This document shows, in pieces, positions 32,853 through 42,242 of a stretch of DNA of 64,000 nucleotides. The notes under the pieces were generated by a model, which made no database searches, was not told where the DNA came from, and saw only the letters and a list, made by a program, of their open reading frames with translations. The first letter of the stretch is position 1; each line of letters begins with the position of its first letter. The stretch is taken from assembly GCF_007990755.1 (NCBI RefSeq), contig NZ_BJXA01000045.1, positions 1 to 64,000 on the forward strand, read 5' to 3'. The translations under genes and the position numbers were made by a program. Origin of the DNA: Nocardia ninae NBRC 108245 (GTDB lineage: Bacteria; Actinomycetota; Actinomycetes; Mycobacteriales; Mycobacteriaceae).

Positions 32853-35437
32853 CTGAACTGCCGAGCCCGACTATTCCTGCTGCACCGCCTTCGCCATCGG
32901 CTATGCGGAGGGCGCTGCGGCGAGCCCGCGACGGCGTCACGTTGAACGTGGACGAGGCGGCCGTGCTGCTGCATGCGACCGGCGATGATCTGAAGGATTT
33001 GAGTCACAGCGCGGCCAGAGTCCGCGACGCGGGGCTGGAGTCGGCGGGGCGGCCGAAGACGATCAGCTACTCGCGCAATGTCTTCATCCCGCTGACCCGA
33101 TTGTGTCGCGACAAGTGCCACTACTGCACGTTCGTCACGGTGCCCGGCAAGCTGCGCGCCGAGGGCAAGGGCATGTTCCTGGAGCCCGACGAGGTGCTCG
33201 ACATCGCCCGACGCGGCGCGGCACTCGGCTGTAAAGAAGCACTCTTCACGCTCGGCGATCGCCCCGAGGACCGCTGGCCCGAGGCCGCGCAGTGGCTCGA
33301 CGAGCGCGGCTACGACTCCACCCTGGACTACCTGCGCGCCGTCTCGATCATGGTGCTGGAGGAGACCGGCCTGCTGCCGCATTTGAATCCAGGTGTGATG
33401 TCGTGGGAGGAGATCTCCCGGCTCAAGCCGGTCGCGCAGTCGATGGGCATGATGCTGGAGACCACCGCAACCAGGCTGTTCACCGAGAAGGGCAACTGCC
33501 ACTACGGCAGCCCGGACAAGGATCCGGCGGTCCGGCTGCGCGCCATCACCGACGCGGGCAGGCTGTCGGTGCCCTACACCACCGGCCTGCTGGTCGGCAT
33601 CGGCGAGACGCTGACCGAGCGCGCCGAGTCGATCATGGCGATTCGTAAGCAGCACAAGGCTTTCGGACACATCCAAGAAGTGATCATCCAGAACTTCCGG
33701 GCCAAGGACGACACCGCCATGCGCGATGTCCCCGACGCGGGCATCGAGGAGTTCCTGGCCACCATCGCGGTGACCAGGCTGCTGCTGGGCCCGGACGTGC
33801 CGGTGCAGGCGCCGCCGAACCTGGTGTCGCACGAGGACTGCCAGGCGCTGATCGACGCGGGCATCGATGACTGGGGTGGCGTGTCGCCGGTGACGGTGGA
33901 CCACGTGAACCCGGAGCGGCCGTGGCCGAACCTGGACACCCTCCGCGAGATCACCGAGGCGGCCGGTTACCAGCTGGTCGAGCGGACGTCCGCGCATCCG
34001 AAGTACGTGCGGGCGGGCAGTCCGTGGATCGATCCGCGGATCGGCGTACACGTCGCCGCGCTGAGCGATCCGGCGACCGGCCTGGCGAACCCGGACGCGA
34101 TGCCGGTCGGCCTGCCCTGGCAGGAGCCGGACCAGTCCTGGGAATCCGCAGGACGGGTCGACCTGAACACCGCCATCGATACCGAGGGCCGCAACACCGA
34201 GAGCCGCAGCGACTCCGCGATCGGCCAGGACGTGGTCGGCGCGTTCGGTGATTGGGACACCATCCGCGAACAGGCCCGCGATCTCGCGATCGTCGCGCCG
34301 GAACGGCTCGACTCCGAGGTGCTCGCCGCGCTGCGTGCGGCCGAGAAGGACCCGGCCGGGCTCAGTGACGCCGAGTATCTGGCCTTGGCCACGGCCGACG
34401 GCGCGAACCTGGAGGCCGTCGCCGCGCTGGCCGATCAGCTGCGCCGCGACACCGTCGGCGACGACGTCACCTACGTGGTGAACCGGAACATCAACTTCAC
34501 CAACATCTGCTACACCGGCTGCCGGTTCTGCGCGTTCGCCCAGCGCAAGGGCGACGCCGACGCGTTCACGCTGAGCATGGACGAGGTCGCCGACCGGGCC
34601 TGGGAGGCGCACGTCGACGGCGCCACCGAGGTCTGCATGCAGGGCGGCATCGACCCCGACCTGCCGGTCACCGGCTACGCCGACATCGTGCGGGCGGTGA
34701 AGCAGCGGGTGCCGTCGATGCACGTGCACGCGTTCAGCCCGATGGAGATCGTCAACGGTGCTTCGCGCGGCGGGCAGAGCATCCGGGACTGGCTGGTCGC
34801 GCTGAAGGAGGCCGGCCTGGACACCATCCCTGGCACCGCCGCCGAGATCCTGGACGACGAGGTGCGCTGGGTGCTCACCAAGGGCAAGCTGCCGACCTCC
34901 GCCTGGATCGAGGTGATCACCACCGCGCACCAGATCGGCCTGCGCTCCAGCTCGACCATGATGTACGGCCACGTGGACAACCCGAAGCACTGGGTCGGAC
35001 ACCTACGCGTACTGCGCGGAATCCAGGACGAGACAGGCGGTTTCACCGAGTTCGTGCTGCTGCCGTTCGTGCACCAGAGCGCGCCGCTGTACCTGGCGGG
35101 CGCCGCACGACCGGGCCCGACCAACCGGGACAACCGGGCCGCGCACGCGCTGTCGCGGATCATGCTGCACGGCCGGATCGACAACATCCAGACCAGCTGG
35201 GTGAAGCTCGGCACCACCGGCACCAGGGTGATGCTCACCAGCGGTGCCAACGACGTCGGCGGCACGCTGATGGAGGAGACGATCTCCCGGATGGCGGGCT
35301 CGCAGCACGGCTCGGCGAAGACCGTCGCGGAACTGGTGGACATCGCCGCGGGTATCGGACGGCCGGCCCGGGAACGGACCACCACGTATGGCGTTCCGCA
35401 GCACAAGTTTTCGGCACTGCCGCTTTCGGTCGGTTAG
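32849..35437 (+). CDS. fbiC: Bifunctional FO synthase (CofG/CofH), F420 biosynthesis
   Basis: An 862-residue fusion of two radical-SAM enzymes. The CofG half has CRDKCHYC (near residue 88) and the CofH half CYTGCRFC (near residue 553), each the Cys-x3-Cys-x2-Cys site for a [4Fe-4S] cluster. Together they make the deazaflavin FO from a diaminouracil and tyrosine, the chromophore of F420. [21 protein letters not shown] and [21 protein letters not shown] are diagnostic. The GTG at 32849 overlaps a leader ORF stop and carries GAGG upstream, supplied by repeat DNA. The first 20 residues are not conserved. Confidence 0.96.
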   Translation: MTELPSPTIPAAPPSPSAMRRALRRARDGVTLNVDEAAVLLHATGDDLKDLSHSAARVRDAGLESAGRPKTISYSRNVFIPLTRLCRDKCHYCTFVTVPGKLRAEGKGMFLEPDEVLDIARRGAALGCKEALFTLGDRPEDRWPEAAQWLDERGYDSTLDYLRAVSIMVLEETGLLPHLNPGVMSWEEISRLKPVAQSMGMMLETTATRLFTEKGNCHYGSPDKDPAVRLRAITDAGRLSVPYTTGLLVGIGETLTERAESIMAIRKQHKAFGHIQEVIIQNFRAKDDTAMRDVPDAGIEEFLATIAVTRLLLGPDVPVQAPPNLVSHEDCQALIDAGIDDWGGVSPVTVDHVNPERPWPNLDTLREITEAAGYQLVERTSAHPKYVRAGSPWIDPRIGVHVAALSDPATGLANPDAMPVGLPWQEPDQSWESAGRVDLNTAIDTEGRNTESRSDSAIGQDVVGAFGDWDTIREQARDLAIVAPERLDSEVLAALRAAEKDPAGLSDAEYLALATADGANLEAVAALADQLRRDTVGDDVTYVVNRNINFTNICYTGCRFCAFAQRKGDADAFTLSMDEVADRAWEAHVDGATEVCMQGGIDPDLPVTGYADIVRAVKQRVPSMHVHAFSPMEIVNGASRGGQSIRDWLVALKEAGLDTIPGTAAEILDDEVRWVLTKGKLPTSAWIEVITTAHQIGLRSSSTMMYGHVDNPKHWVGHLRVLRGIQDETGGFTEFVLLPFVHQSAPLYLAGAARPGPTNRDNRAAHALSRIMLHGRIDNIQTSWVKLGTTGTRVMLTSGANDVGGTLMEETISRMAGSQHGSAKTVAELVDIAAGIGRPARERTTTYGVPQHKFSALPLSVG

Positions 35438-35491
35438 CCGCGTAGGCTTTCGGTGGCGCTGCACGAGAAGTGGCGTGCGGAACATCTGAAG

Positions 35492-35510
35492 TTAGGCAAG
35501 GCTGACCCGG
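35492..35510. promoter_or_regulatory. Candidate IdeR/DtxR iron box upstream of the ferredoxin
   Basis: TTAGGCAAGGCTGACCCGG agrees at 13 of 19 positions with the IdeR/DtxR consensus TTAGGTTAGGCTAACCTAA. The left half and centre fit best; the right half is weak. It ends 77 bp before the ferredoxin start. Confidence 0.4.
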
Positions 35511-35587
35511 AGTAGCGTGGGGTGTCCGGATAGGGTTTCGCTGGGCGGACTATCCCCGCAAGGTGAGGACAGACTAGGAGAACGGCA

Positions 35588-35911
35588 GTGCCGTACATCA
35601 TCGCTGAACCGTGCGTTGACGTGAAGGACAAGGCATGCATCGAGGAATGCCCCGTGGACTGTATCTACGAGGGTGGTCGCATGCTGTACATCCATCCCGA
35701 CGAGTGCGTGGACTGTGGTGCATGTGAACCGGTGTGCCCGGTGGAGGCGATCTTCTACGAAGACGACACCCCGGACCAGTGGAGCGGCTACGTGAACGCC
35801 AACGTCGACTTCTTCAACGAGCTGGGCTCGCCCGGCGGCGCGACCAAGGTCGGCCAGGTCGACCACGACCCGCCGTTCATCAAGGAACTGCCCCCCATGG
35901 CGAGCGAGTAG
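35588..35911 (+). CDS. fdxA: 7Fe/8Fe ferredoxin (FdxA/FdxC type)
   Basis: A 107-residue ferredoxin. Cys at 9, 17, 21 and 25 and at 40, 43, 46 and 50 build two clusters; the first set, Cys-x7-Cys-x3-Cys-Pro, is the [3Fe-4S]-capable pattern and the second, Cys-x2-Cys-x2-Cys-x3-Cys-Pro, a classic [4Fe-4S]. The 50-residue C-terminal extension (DTPDQWSGYVNANVDFF) is usual for actinobacterial FdxA. It carries electrons at low potential, perhaps to P450s or radical enzymes. The GTG has AGGAG upstream. dapC follows after 7 bp, a conserved fdxC-dapC arrangement. Confidence 0.93.
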   Translation: MPYIIAEPCVDVKDKACIEECPVDCIYEGGRMLYIHPDECVDCGACEPVCPVEAIFYEDDTPDQWSGYVNANVDFFNELGSPGGATKVGQVDHDPPFIKELPPMASE

Positions 35912-35918
35912 CTCTGCC

Positions 35919-37028
35919 GTGTCCGTTCGTGGCCGGGTCAGCAGTCTGCTTCCCGATTTTCCCTGGGACACCATCGCTTCGGTGAAGGCGAAGGCGGCGA
36001 CCCATCCCGGCGGGATCGTCGACCTGTCGGTCGGCACCCCGGTGGACCCGGTCGACCCGCTCATCCGCGCGGCATTGAGCGCGGCGGCCGCGGTGCCGGG
36101 TTATCCGGCCACCCACGGCACGCCGGAGCTGCGCGCGGCCGCGGTCGACGCGCTGAAGCGGCGCTACGGGATCACCGGCCTCGACCCGGCGGCGGTGCTG
36201 CCTGCGATCGGCACCAAAGAACTGATCGCCGGACTGCCTCGGCTGCTGGGCCTCGGTGCGGACGACCTGGTCGTCATCCCCGAGGTCGCCTACCCGACCT
36301 ACGAGGTCGGCGCGCTGCTCGCGGGCACTCAGATCGCGCGCGCCGACGGGCTTACTCAGCTCGGTCCGCGCACGCCTGCCCTGCTGTTCGTGAACTCGCC
36401 CTCGAACCCGACCGGGCGCGTGCTGGGGGTCGACCACCTGCGCAAGGTCGTCGAGTTCGCCAGGGAGCGTGACGTGATCGTCGCCTCCGACGAGTGCTAC
36501 CTCGGCCTCACCTGGGAGGGTCGGGCGGTCTCCATCCTCGATCCCGAGGTGTCCGACGGCGACCACACGAACCTCCTTGCCGTGCATTCGCTTTCGAAGA
36601 CGTCCAACCTGGCGAGCTACCGGGCCGGTTTCGTCGCGGGCGATCCCGCGCTGATCGCCGAGTTACTCGAGGTGCGCAAGCACGCGGGCATGATGGTGTC
36701 GTTCCCCATCCAGGCCGCGATGACCGCCGCGCTCAGCGACGACGCGCACGAGTCGCAGCAGCGTGAGCGATACCGGGCACGGCGGGAAATCCTGCGAAAG
36801 GCCTTGCTGGAGGCTGGTTTCCGGATCGATCACTCGGAGGCCGGACTGTACCTCTGGTCGACCCGCGGCGAACCGTGCCGGACCACCCTGGAGTGGCTCG
36901 CCGAGCGCGGCATCCTCGCCGCCCCCGGCGACTTCTACGGGCCGACCGGCGCCGAACACGTGCGGATCGCGCTGACCGCCACCGATGAGCGCATCGCCGC
37001 CGCCGCCGAACGACTGACCGCAGGCTGA
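35919..37028 (+). CDS. dapC: N-succinyldiaminopimelate aminotransferase
   Basis: A 369-residue class I/II PLP aminotransferase. The PLP lysine is in HSLSKTSNLASYRAGFV, the substrate Asn in FVNSPSNPTGRVLG, and the cofactor Asp in DECYLGLTWEG. It transaminates N-succinyl-L-2-amino-6-oxopimelate in lysine/DAP synthesis; dapD and dapE of the same pathway are about 8 kb downstream. The assignment as DapC rests on family plus the conserved fdxC-dapC pairing. A GTG start gives MSVRGRVSSLLPDFPWDTI, the typical N-terminus. Confidence 0.92.
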   Translation: MSVRGRVSSLLPDFPWDTIASVKAKAATHPGGIVDLSVGTPVDPVDPLIRAALSAAAAVPGYPATHGTPELRAAAVDALKRRYGITGLDPAAVLPAIGTKELIAGLPRLLGLGADDLVVIPEVAYPTYEVGALLAGTQIARADGLTQLGPRTPALLFVNSPSNPTGRVLGVDHLRKVVEFARERDVIVASDECYLGLTWEGRAVSILDPEVSDGDHTNLLAVHSLSKTSNLASYRAGFVAGDPALIAELLEVRKHAGMMVSFPIQAAMTAALSDDAHESQQRERYRARREILRKALLEAGFRIDHSEAGLYLWSTRGEPCRTTLEWLAERGILAAPGDFYGPTGAEHVRIALTATDERIAAAAERLTAG

Positions 37029-37105
37029 CTACCGGCCCCGACGACACGCCAGATTACTGACGGCTGGGCCGAAGCCTCGGCAACGCCGGAGCGCTAGCCT
37101 GGGGT

Positions 37106-38740
37106 ATGGACGCTGTCACGGTTGTTCCTACCCCGAGTAACGAGCCGGTGCATTCGTACGCGCCGGGCAGTCCCGAGCGGGAGCTGCTGGTTGCCAAGCT
37201 CGCTGAGATCGCCGCGGAATCCGTCGAGGTGCCGCTGGTGATCGGCGGTAAACACCGGCCGGGGATCGGCGAGCGGCACGATATCGTCGCGCCGCATCGG
37301 CACAGTCACGTGCTGGGAACCTATACCGATACCACGCATTCGGAAGCGCAAGGCGCGATCGACGCCGCGATGGCCGCGGCCCCGGGCTGGCGCACCCTGC
37401 CGTTCGACGAGCGGGCCGCCGTTTTCCTGCGGGCCGCCGATCTGCTGGCGGGGCCGTGGCGGGAAACGCTGGCCGCGGCGACCATGCTCGGGCAGTCGAA
37501 GTCGGCGCAGCAGGCCGAGATCGACGCGCCGTGCGAGCTGGTCGACTTCTGGCGGTTCAATGTGGCGTTCGCGCGGCAGCTGATGACGCAGCAGCCGGAG
37601 TCGAGCGCCGGGGTGTGGAACCGGCTCGACTATCGGCCGCTGGAGGGTTTCGTCTACGCGATCACGCCGTTCAACTTCACCGCGATCGCCGGAAACCTGC
37701 CCACCGCGCCCGCCCTGATGGGCAATACCGTGGTGTGGAAGCCGTCGCCGACGCAGACGCTGTCCGCGTTCTACACGATGCGGTTGCTCGAAGCGGCCGG
37801 CCTGCCGCCGGGTGTGATCAATATGGTGACCGGTGACGGCATCGACCTGTCCGAGGTGGCGCTGGCCGATCCGCGGCTCGCCGGGATTCATTTCACCGGG
37901 TCCACCAAGACCTTCCAGTATCTGTGGCAGCAGGTCGGCGCGAATATCGGCCGGTACCACGGTTATCCGCGGTTGGTCGGGGAGACCGGCGGCAAGGACT
38001 TCATCGTCGCGCACCCGTCGGCCGACCCGGATGCGTTGCGGGCCGCGTTGATTCGTGGCGCCTTCGAGTATCAGGGGCAGAAGTGCTCGGCCGCTTCCCG
38101 CGCCTATATCGCGCGTTCGGTCTGGCGCAAGATGGGCGACGACTTCCTGCATCTCACCGACGGACTGACCTATGGCGACGTGGCCGACCTGTCCAATTTC
38201 GGTGGCGCACTGATCGATCGACGCGCCTTCGACAAGAACGCGGCCGCCATACGGCGTGCCAGGGACGCGGGAATCACCATCCCCGTCGGTGGCGGCTGCG
38301 ACGACAGCGAAGGGTATTTCGTCCGGCCGACGGTGCTGCTCGCGGACGACCCGCACGACGAGTCCTTCGGCACCGAGTATTTCGGGCCGATCCTGTCGGT
38401 GCACGTCTACGACGACGCCGAACCCGGCTCCTATGCGTCCATTCTGGCCGAGGTCGACACGGCGGCGCCGTACGCGCTGACCGGTGCGATCTTCGCGCAG
38501 GATCGGCAGGCGATCGAACAGGCGAGTGCGGCACTGCGATTCGCGGCGGGCAACTTCTACGTCAACGACAAGCCGACCGGTGCGGTGGTCGGGCAGCAGC
38601 CGTTCGGCGGCGCCCGCGCCTCCGGCACCGACGACAAAGCGGGCTCTCCGCTGAACCTGTTGCGCTGGGTGGCGCCGCGCACGCTCAAGGAAACCTTCGC
38701 TCCGCCGAGCGAATACACCTACCCGCACATGCAGGCGTGA
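37106..38740 (+). CDS. pruA: L-glutamate gamma-semialdehyde (1-pyrroline-5-carboxylate) dehydrogenase
   Basis: A 544-residue aldehyde dehydrogenase (RocA/PruA). The NAD site PFNFTAIAGNLPTAPALMGNTVVWKPS, catalytic Glu in GETGGKDFIV and nucleophilic Cys in QGQKCSAASRAYI are all present. It oxidises glutamate semialdehyde to glutamate, the second step of proline breakdown. Its stop overlaps the proline dehydrogenase start (GTGA), so the two steps are co-translated although encoded separately. Confidence 0.95.
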   Translation: MDAVTVVPTPSNEPVHSYAPGSPERELLVAKLAEIAAESVEVPLVIGGKHRPGIGERHDIVAPHRHSHVLGTYTDTTHSEAQGAIDAAMAAAPGWRTLPFDERAAVFLRAADLLAGPWRETLAAATMLGQSKSAQQAEIDAPCELVDFWRFNVAFARQLMTQQPESSAGVWNRLDYRPLEGFVYAITPFNFTAIAGNLPTAPALMGNTVVWKPSPTQTLSAFYTMRLLEAAGLPPGVINMVTGDGIDLSEVALADPRLAGIHFTGSTKTFQYLWQQVGANIGRYHGYPRLVGETGGKDFIVAHPSADPDALRAALIRGAFEYQGQKCSAASRAYIARSVWRKMGDDFLHLTDGLTYGDVADLSNFGGALIDRRAFDKNAAAIRRARDAGITIPVGGGCDDSEGYFVRPTVLLADDPHDESFGTEYFGPILSVHVYDDAEPGSYASILAEVDTAAPYALTGAIFAQDRQAIEQASAALRFAAGNFYVNDKPTGAVVGQQPFGGARASGTDDKAGSPLNLLRWVAPRTLKETFAPPSEYTYPHMQA

Positions 38741-39702
38741 TCGACGTGAATCCGCTGCGCCCCCTCATCCTCGCCGCGGCGGAGTCGCCGCGGTTGAAGC
38801 GGGCGCTCACCGGCATTCCGGTCACCGCCGATATCGTGCGGCGGTTCGTGGCGGGGGAGACGCGCATCGACCTGATCGGTGTGGCGCGGACACTGTTGAA
38901 CAGCGGGCGGATGGTGAGTGTGGACTTCCTCGGGGAGAACACCACCGACCGGAATCAGGCCGATGCCACCGTGGCCGAGTATCTTTCGCTGATCAACGAT
39001 CTGGCCGCGCTGGACCGGCCTGCCCTGCCGGGGATCGCGGTGCCGCCGGTAGAGGTGTCGGTAAAGCTGTCCGCACTGGGCCAGGCCTTGCCGGTGGACG
39101 GTCCGGCGATCGCCACGGAGAACCTGCGCATCTTGTGCACCAAGGCCGCGCAGGCCGATGTGTGGGTGACCGTCGACGCCGAAGACCACACCACCACCGC
39201 AGCCACGCTGGCTACCGTGCGGGAGCTGCGGGGCGAATTCCCCTGGCTCGGTGCGGTTTTGCAGGCTTACCTGCACCGGACCGAGACGGACTGCCGCGAG
39301 TTGGCCGGGCCTGGATCGCGAATCCGGTTGTGCAAGGGTGCCTATCGGGAACCGCCCGAGGTCGCCTTCCAGCGCGCGAGCGAGGTGACCGACTCGTATC
39401 TACGCTGCCTCGAGGTGCTCATGCGCGGCGAGGGTTATCCGATGGTCGCCTCGCACGACCCGGTACCGATCGCCGCCGCCGCGGATCTCGCGGCGGAAAG
39501 CGGCCGCGGCCCAGATCGTTTCGAGTACCAGATGCTGTACGGCATCCGTGACGCCGAGCAACTGCGGTTGGCCGCCGCGGGCAGCGCGGTGCGGGTCTAT
39601 GTGCCCTACGGCAGCCAGTGGTACGGCTATCTGACCAGGCGGCTGGCCGAGCGGCCCGCCAACCTCGCGTTCTTCCTGCGCGCTCTCGTCAGCAAGTCCT
39701 GA
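38737..39702 (+). CDS. Proline dehydrogenase
   Basis: A 321-residue FAD enzyme of the monofunctional PRODH type. Conserved barrel motifs are VSVKLSALG, WVTVDAED, LQAYLHRTE, RLCKGAYREPPEVAFQ, PMVASHDPVP, FEYQMLYGIRD and VRVYVPYGSQWYGYLTRRLAERPAN. It oxidises proline to P5C, passing electrons to quinone. The GTG at 38737 overlaps the pruA stop; a GTG three codons later is an alternative. A PutR-like activator gene is not seen next to it. Confidence 0.94.
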   Translation: MIDVNPLRPLILAAAESPRLKRALTGIPVTADIVRRFVAGETRIDLIGVARTLLNSGRMVSVDFLGENTTDRNQADATVAEYLSLINDLAALDRPALPGIAVPPVEVSVKLSALGQALPVDGPAIATENLRILCTKAAQADVWVTVDAEDHTTTAATLATVRELRGEFPWLGAVLQAYLHRTETDCRELAGPGSRIRLCKGAYREPPEVAFQRASEVTDSYLRCLEVLMRGEGYPMVASHDPVPIAAAADLAAESGRGPDRFEYQMLYGIRDAEQLRLAAAGSAVRVYVPYGSQWYGYLTRRLAERPANLAFFLRALVSKS

Positions 39703-39716
39703 GGGTCCGAAAGTTT

Positions 39717-40586
39717 CTACACCAGTGGCTTTCCCAGTCGCATCCGCCTGCGCAGATCGAACAGGTAGATATTCAACGGGAACAGCCGCGCCTGCTTCGG
39801 CAGCCGGTTGTGTACGAGGGAGATGCCCCGCAGCAACCGATCGAAGCGGGCCTGGTCGCGTTCGGTCCAGGTCATCCGCATCTCGTCGCGCACATGCTGT
39901 GGCAGCAGCCCGGCGACAATGAACCGCTGCAGCTTGGCGAAGGTGAATCGGACTGGGCGCGGCATCATTTCGAGGTCGATGAGGCCGTCGAAGTAGTCGC
40001 GCAGGGCGGGCTCGATGCGGTGCTGCGCCAGGGTCTGCTCCCACCACGGGAAGAACTCCGCGCGGCTGGCGGGCCACATCTCCGGCCGCATCTGCAGGGT
40101 GGTGCCGAGTCGCGCGCTGTACTGGTAGAGCGCCTCGGCGGTCGCCGGGTCAAGCGGTCCGTGCATGCGGGTGTAGAGGTCTTCGATGCCCCAGTAGATC
40201 GTGCCCGCTACCCACAACTGAAGTTTCGGGTCGAAGGCGTTGTACTTGACCGGGCTCTGCGGGCCGGAGCGGATGGGACGGTGCGAGCGGTTGACCGCCT
40301 CGCGGTAGGCCACACGCTCCTCGTCGGAACCCATCATGGCGACGGCGATGTAGGTCAGTGTGGTGCGCAACCGCTTGACCGGGTGCAGGGTGACCTTGCC
40401 GCTGTCCACGGTGCTCTCCAGCACGCCGCGGCCGACCGGGCGCAGGCTCAGCTGCATGATCACGTTGGCGGTGCCGCCGAGGAAGGCCGCGAGGCCGTCC
40501 ATGTACTGCTCGACGCTGGTCGGCGTGAGGGGCTCGGCGAGCTGCGGAACCGGGTCGTGCGCGGGGGTGCGCAGCGGTGCGGTCAT
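39717..40586 (-). CDS. MpaB-family (DUF2236) oxygenase-like protein, copy 1
   Basis: A 289-residue all-helical DUF2236 protein. HPVKRLRTTLTYIAVAMMGS and YREAVNRSHRPIRSG hold the basic and His residues that in the latex-clearing protein Lcp and in MpaB relatives surround haem; SPVKYNAFDPKLQLWVAGTIYWG is the family core. Actual substrate is unknown; lipids or polyketides are possible. It shares organisation and much of its sequence with the paralogue at 42243-43097, and both have a matching 25-bp inverted repeat upstream. It is divergent from a TetR regulator. Confidence 0.88.
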   Translation of the reverse strand: MTAPLRTPAHDPVPQLAEPLTPTSVEQYMDGLAAFLGGTANVIMQLSLRPVGRGVLESTVDSGKVTLHPVKRLRTTLTYIAVAMMGSDEERVAYREAVNRSHRPIRSGPQSPVKYNAFDPKLQLWVAGTIYWGIEDLYTRMHGPLDPATAEALYQYSARLGTTLQMRPEMWPASRAEFFPWWEQTLAQHRIEPALRDYFDGLIDLEMMPRPVRFTFAKLQRFIVAGLLPQHVRDEMRMTWTERDQARFDRLLRGISLVHNRLPKQARLFPLNIYLFDLRRRMRLGKPLV

Positions 40587-40637
40587 CGTTGACCTCGTCT
40601 TTCGGTGGCCGAACGCGCCGTAGGCGGGCGAACGGAT

Positions 40638-40662
40638 GAGAAGGTTCTTAACTCACCTTCTC
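40638..40662. promoter_or_regulatory. GAGAAGGT-N9-ACCTTCTC inverted repeat upstream of MpaB copy 1 and tetR
   Basis: A perfect 8-bp-arm repeat (40638-40645, 40655-40662) in the spacer between the MpaB gene and the TetR gene. A 25-bp element of the same GAGA-N17-TCTC form, followed by the same downstream bases, lies before MpaB copy 2. Confidence 0.65.
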
Positions 40663-40742
40663 ACTGCCTCGTCGGCTGTGTCAATGATGCGCTGCAATGG
40701 TTCTTGTGTCATCGTATCGGCGATCCGGATAGGCTGGCAGAC

Positions 40743-41375
40743 ATGGCGAGGCTGAGCAGACTGCTGCCGTTGGTGCGGAGCGCCGGTCCGGAAGACCGCA
40801 ACCAGGCCCGTGTGCTCGACGCCGCGATGGTGGCGTTTCTGGACTTCGGCATCAAGCGGACGAGCATGGTCGAGGTGGCCCGGCGCTGCGGTCTCTCGCT
40901 GGCCACGCTGTATCGGCGCTTCGCCAGCAAATCAGACCTGATCGAGGCGGTCGGCTTGCGGCAGACGCGCGAGTTCGTCGAGGAGGTCGACGCCGCCCTG
41001 CAACGGCAGGTCGACCGCGACGCCGACGCGCAGGAACAGATCGTCGAGTTGTTCGCCGCGTTCATCACCGGCCTGCGGAACAACCGGCTCGTGCACCGAC
41101 TGCTGGCCACCGAACCCGAGCTGGTGCTGCCGTACCTCACCATCAAGGGTGCGCCGGTCCTCGAGCTCGGCCGGGACTACGTGGCCGAGTTCATCGCCCG
41201 GCTGCAGCAGGAGGGCAAGTTGCCCGCCTACGACCCGGAGCCGCTGGCGGAGATGATCGCGCGTACCGCGTTGTCGCTGGCGCTGACGCCGCAGACCGTG
41301 ATTCCGCTGCACGACGACGCGGCGATCCGGCAGTTCGCGCGTGATCACGTGGTGGTGTCGTTCCGGGTGCCCTGA
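40743..41375 (+). CDS. TetR family regulator next to MpaB copy 1
   Basis: A 210-residue TetR protein. RVLDAAMVAFLDFGIKRTSMVEVARRCGLSLATLYRRFASKSDLIEAV spans the HTH (residues 22-70). The C-terminal domain is helical and divergent. The ATG at 40743 was chosen over longer in-frame starts, which run into the operator. The GAGAAGGT repeat in its upstream spacer recurs before MpaB copy 2, so this regulator may control both DUF2236 genes. Confidence 0.9.
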   Translation: MARLSRLLPLVRSAGPEDRNQARVLDAAMVAFLDFGIKRTSMVEVARRCGLSLATLYRRFASKSDLIEAVGLRQTREFVEEVDAALQRQVDRDADAQEQIVELFAAFITGLRNNRLVHRLLATEPELVLPYLTIKGAPVLELGRDYVAEFIARLQQEGKLPAYDPEPLAEMIARTALSLALTPQTVIPLHDDAAIRQFARDHVVVSFRVP

Positions 41376-41414
41376 ATCCCTTCGGCCGCAGCGTGATCGG
41401 TCGAGTCGGCGGAG

Positions 41415-42125
41415 CTATTCGGCCACGAGCAAGCCGACCGTGGCCATCGGAAACGCGGCCATGAGGTCGAGAGTCTGTTCGGCGGCGGTGCCGTGGGTGT
41501 GCGCGACCACCACGAAGCCGGTGCCGTACGAGGCGGAGGCGACGTCGGGCGGGCCGATATCCGACCAGCCCCACTTGGTGCCGCGCACGAACGGCCAGCG
41601 GGCGGTACCCCAATCCTGTTCGGTGCCGTCGGCGGCCGTGGCGCCCGCCGCGGCCATCCATTCGAAGATCGGCGATCCCGGGTCGGTGCGCAGTTTCATG
41701 ATCAGGAAGTCGGCCACGTCCGCAGTGCTCGTCGCGGCCAGGCCCCACTCGCCGAAGGACTGGGTATCGGACAGCTCGTATTCGGCCGCAATCGCCTCGA
41801 TCGCCTGCGGATACTTGGCCTCGATCGCGCTCGCGGCGCCGTCGTCGGAGTAGCGGATCATCTGCTCGGCGAGTTCGCGATCGTGCTCCGCGCCGTCGCC
41901 GTGCCGCAGGGCGTAGTCGGCCAGGTAGAGCTTGACCAGCGACAGCGCCGCGCGGGACTCGTGTTCGTTCGGCGTACTCCAGTCGCTGCCGCCTGCCACG
42001 GTGCGGAACGAGAGGGCGGTGCGCGGCGGTACCAGGTCGGGCTCGAACGGTTTCGCACCGGCGGTGGGTGGGTGAAAAGCGAAGCAGAGTGCAATGGCGA
42101 GCACCGCGATGGTCCCACGGTTCAC
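41415..42125 (-). CDS. Secreted class A beta-lactamase-fold serine hydrolase-like protein
   Basis: A 236-residue exported protein with a Sec signal (IAVLAIALCFAFHPPTAGA). Penicilloyl-serine transferase motifs are present in altered form: Ser-x-x-Lys as ALSLVKLYL near residue 63, YSDDGAAS in place of SDN, and KWGWSD in place of KTG. This combination suggests a DD-peptidase or lactamase relative that may be non-canonical or inactive. Related proteins of unknown function occur widely in Nocardia and Mycobacterium. It lies alone between a TetR gene and MpaB copy 2. Confidence 0.75.
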   Translation of the reverse strand: MNRGTIAVLAIALCFAFHPPTAGAKPFEPDLVPPRTALSFRTVAGGSDWSTPNEHESRAALSLVKLYLADYALRHGDGAEHDRELAEQMIRYSDDGAASAIEAKYPQAIEAIAAEYELSDTQSFGEWGLAATSTADVADFLIMKLRTDPGSPIFEWMAAAGATAADGTEQDWGTARWPFVRGTKWGWSDIGPPDVASASYGTGFVVVAHTHGTAAEQTLDLMAAFPMATVGLLVAE

Positions 42126-42242
42126 GAGTCCTCCTAGCCGCGTCCCCTTTGTGCCGAATGCCCGTCTTTATCGAGATAACACTGCTCGACGCTGAAATAG
42201 CGGCAGGACATGCGTGGGTTCGGCGGATTTGTGCCGGAAGGG

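Noticed and set aside
32753-35002. A 749-codon open frame antisense to fbiC
   Set aside because: Its C-terminal-facing end is only the antisense of the repeat and leader; fbiC is unmistakable on the plus strand.
37924-39702. A 592-codon frame considered as a larger proline dehydrogenase
   Set aside because: The first half is the +1 shadow of pruA; PRODH homology begins at the GTG overlapping the pruA stop.
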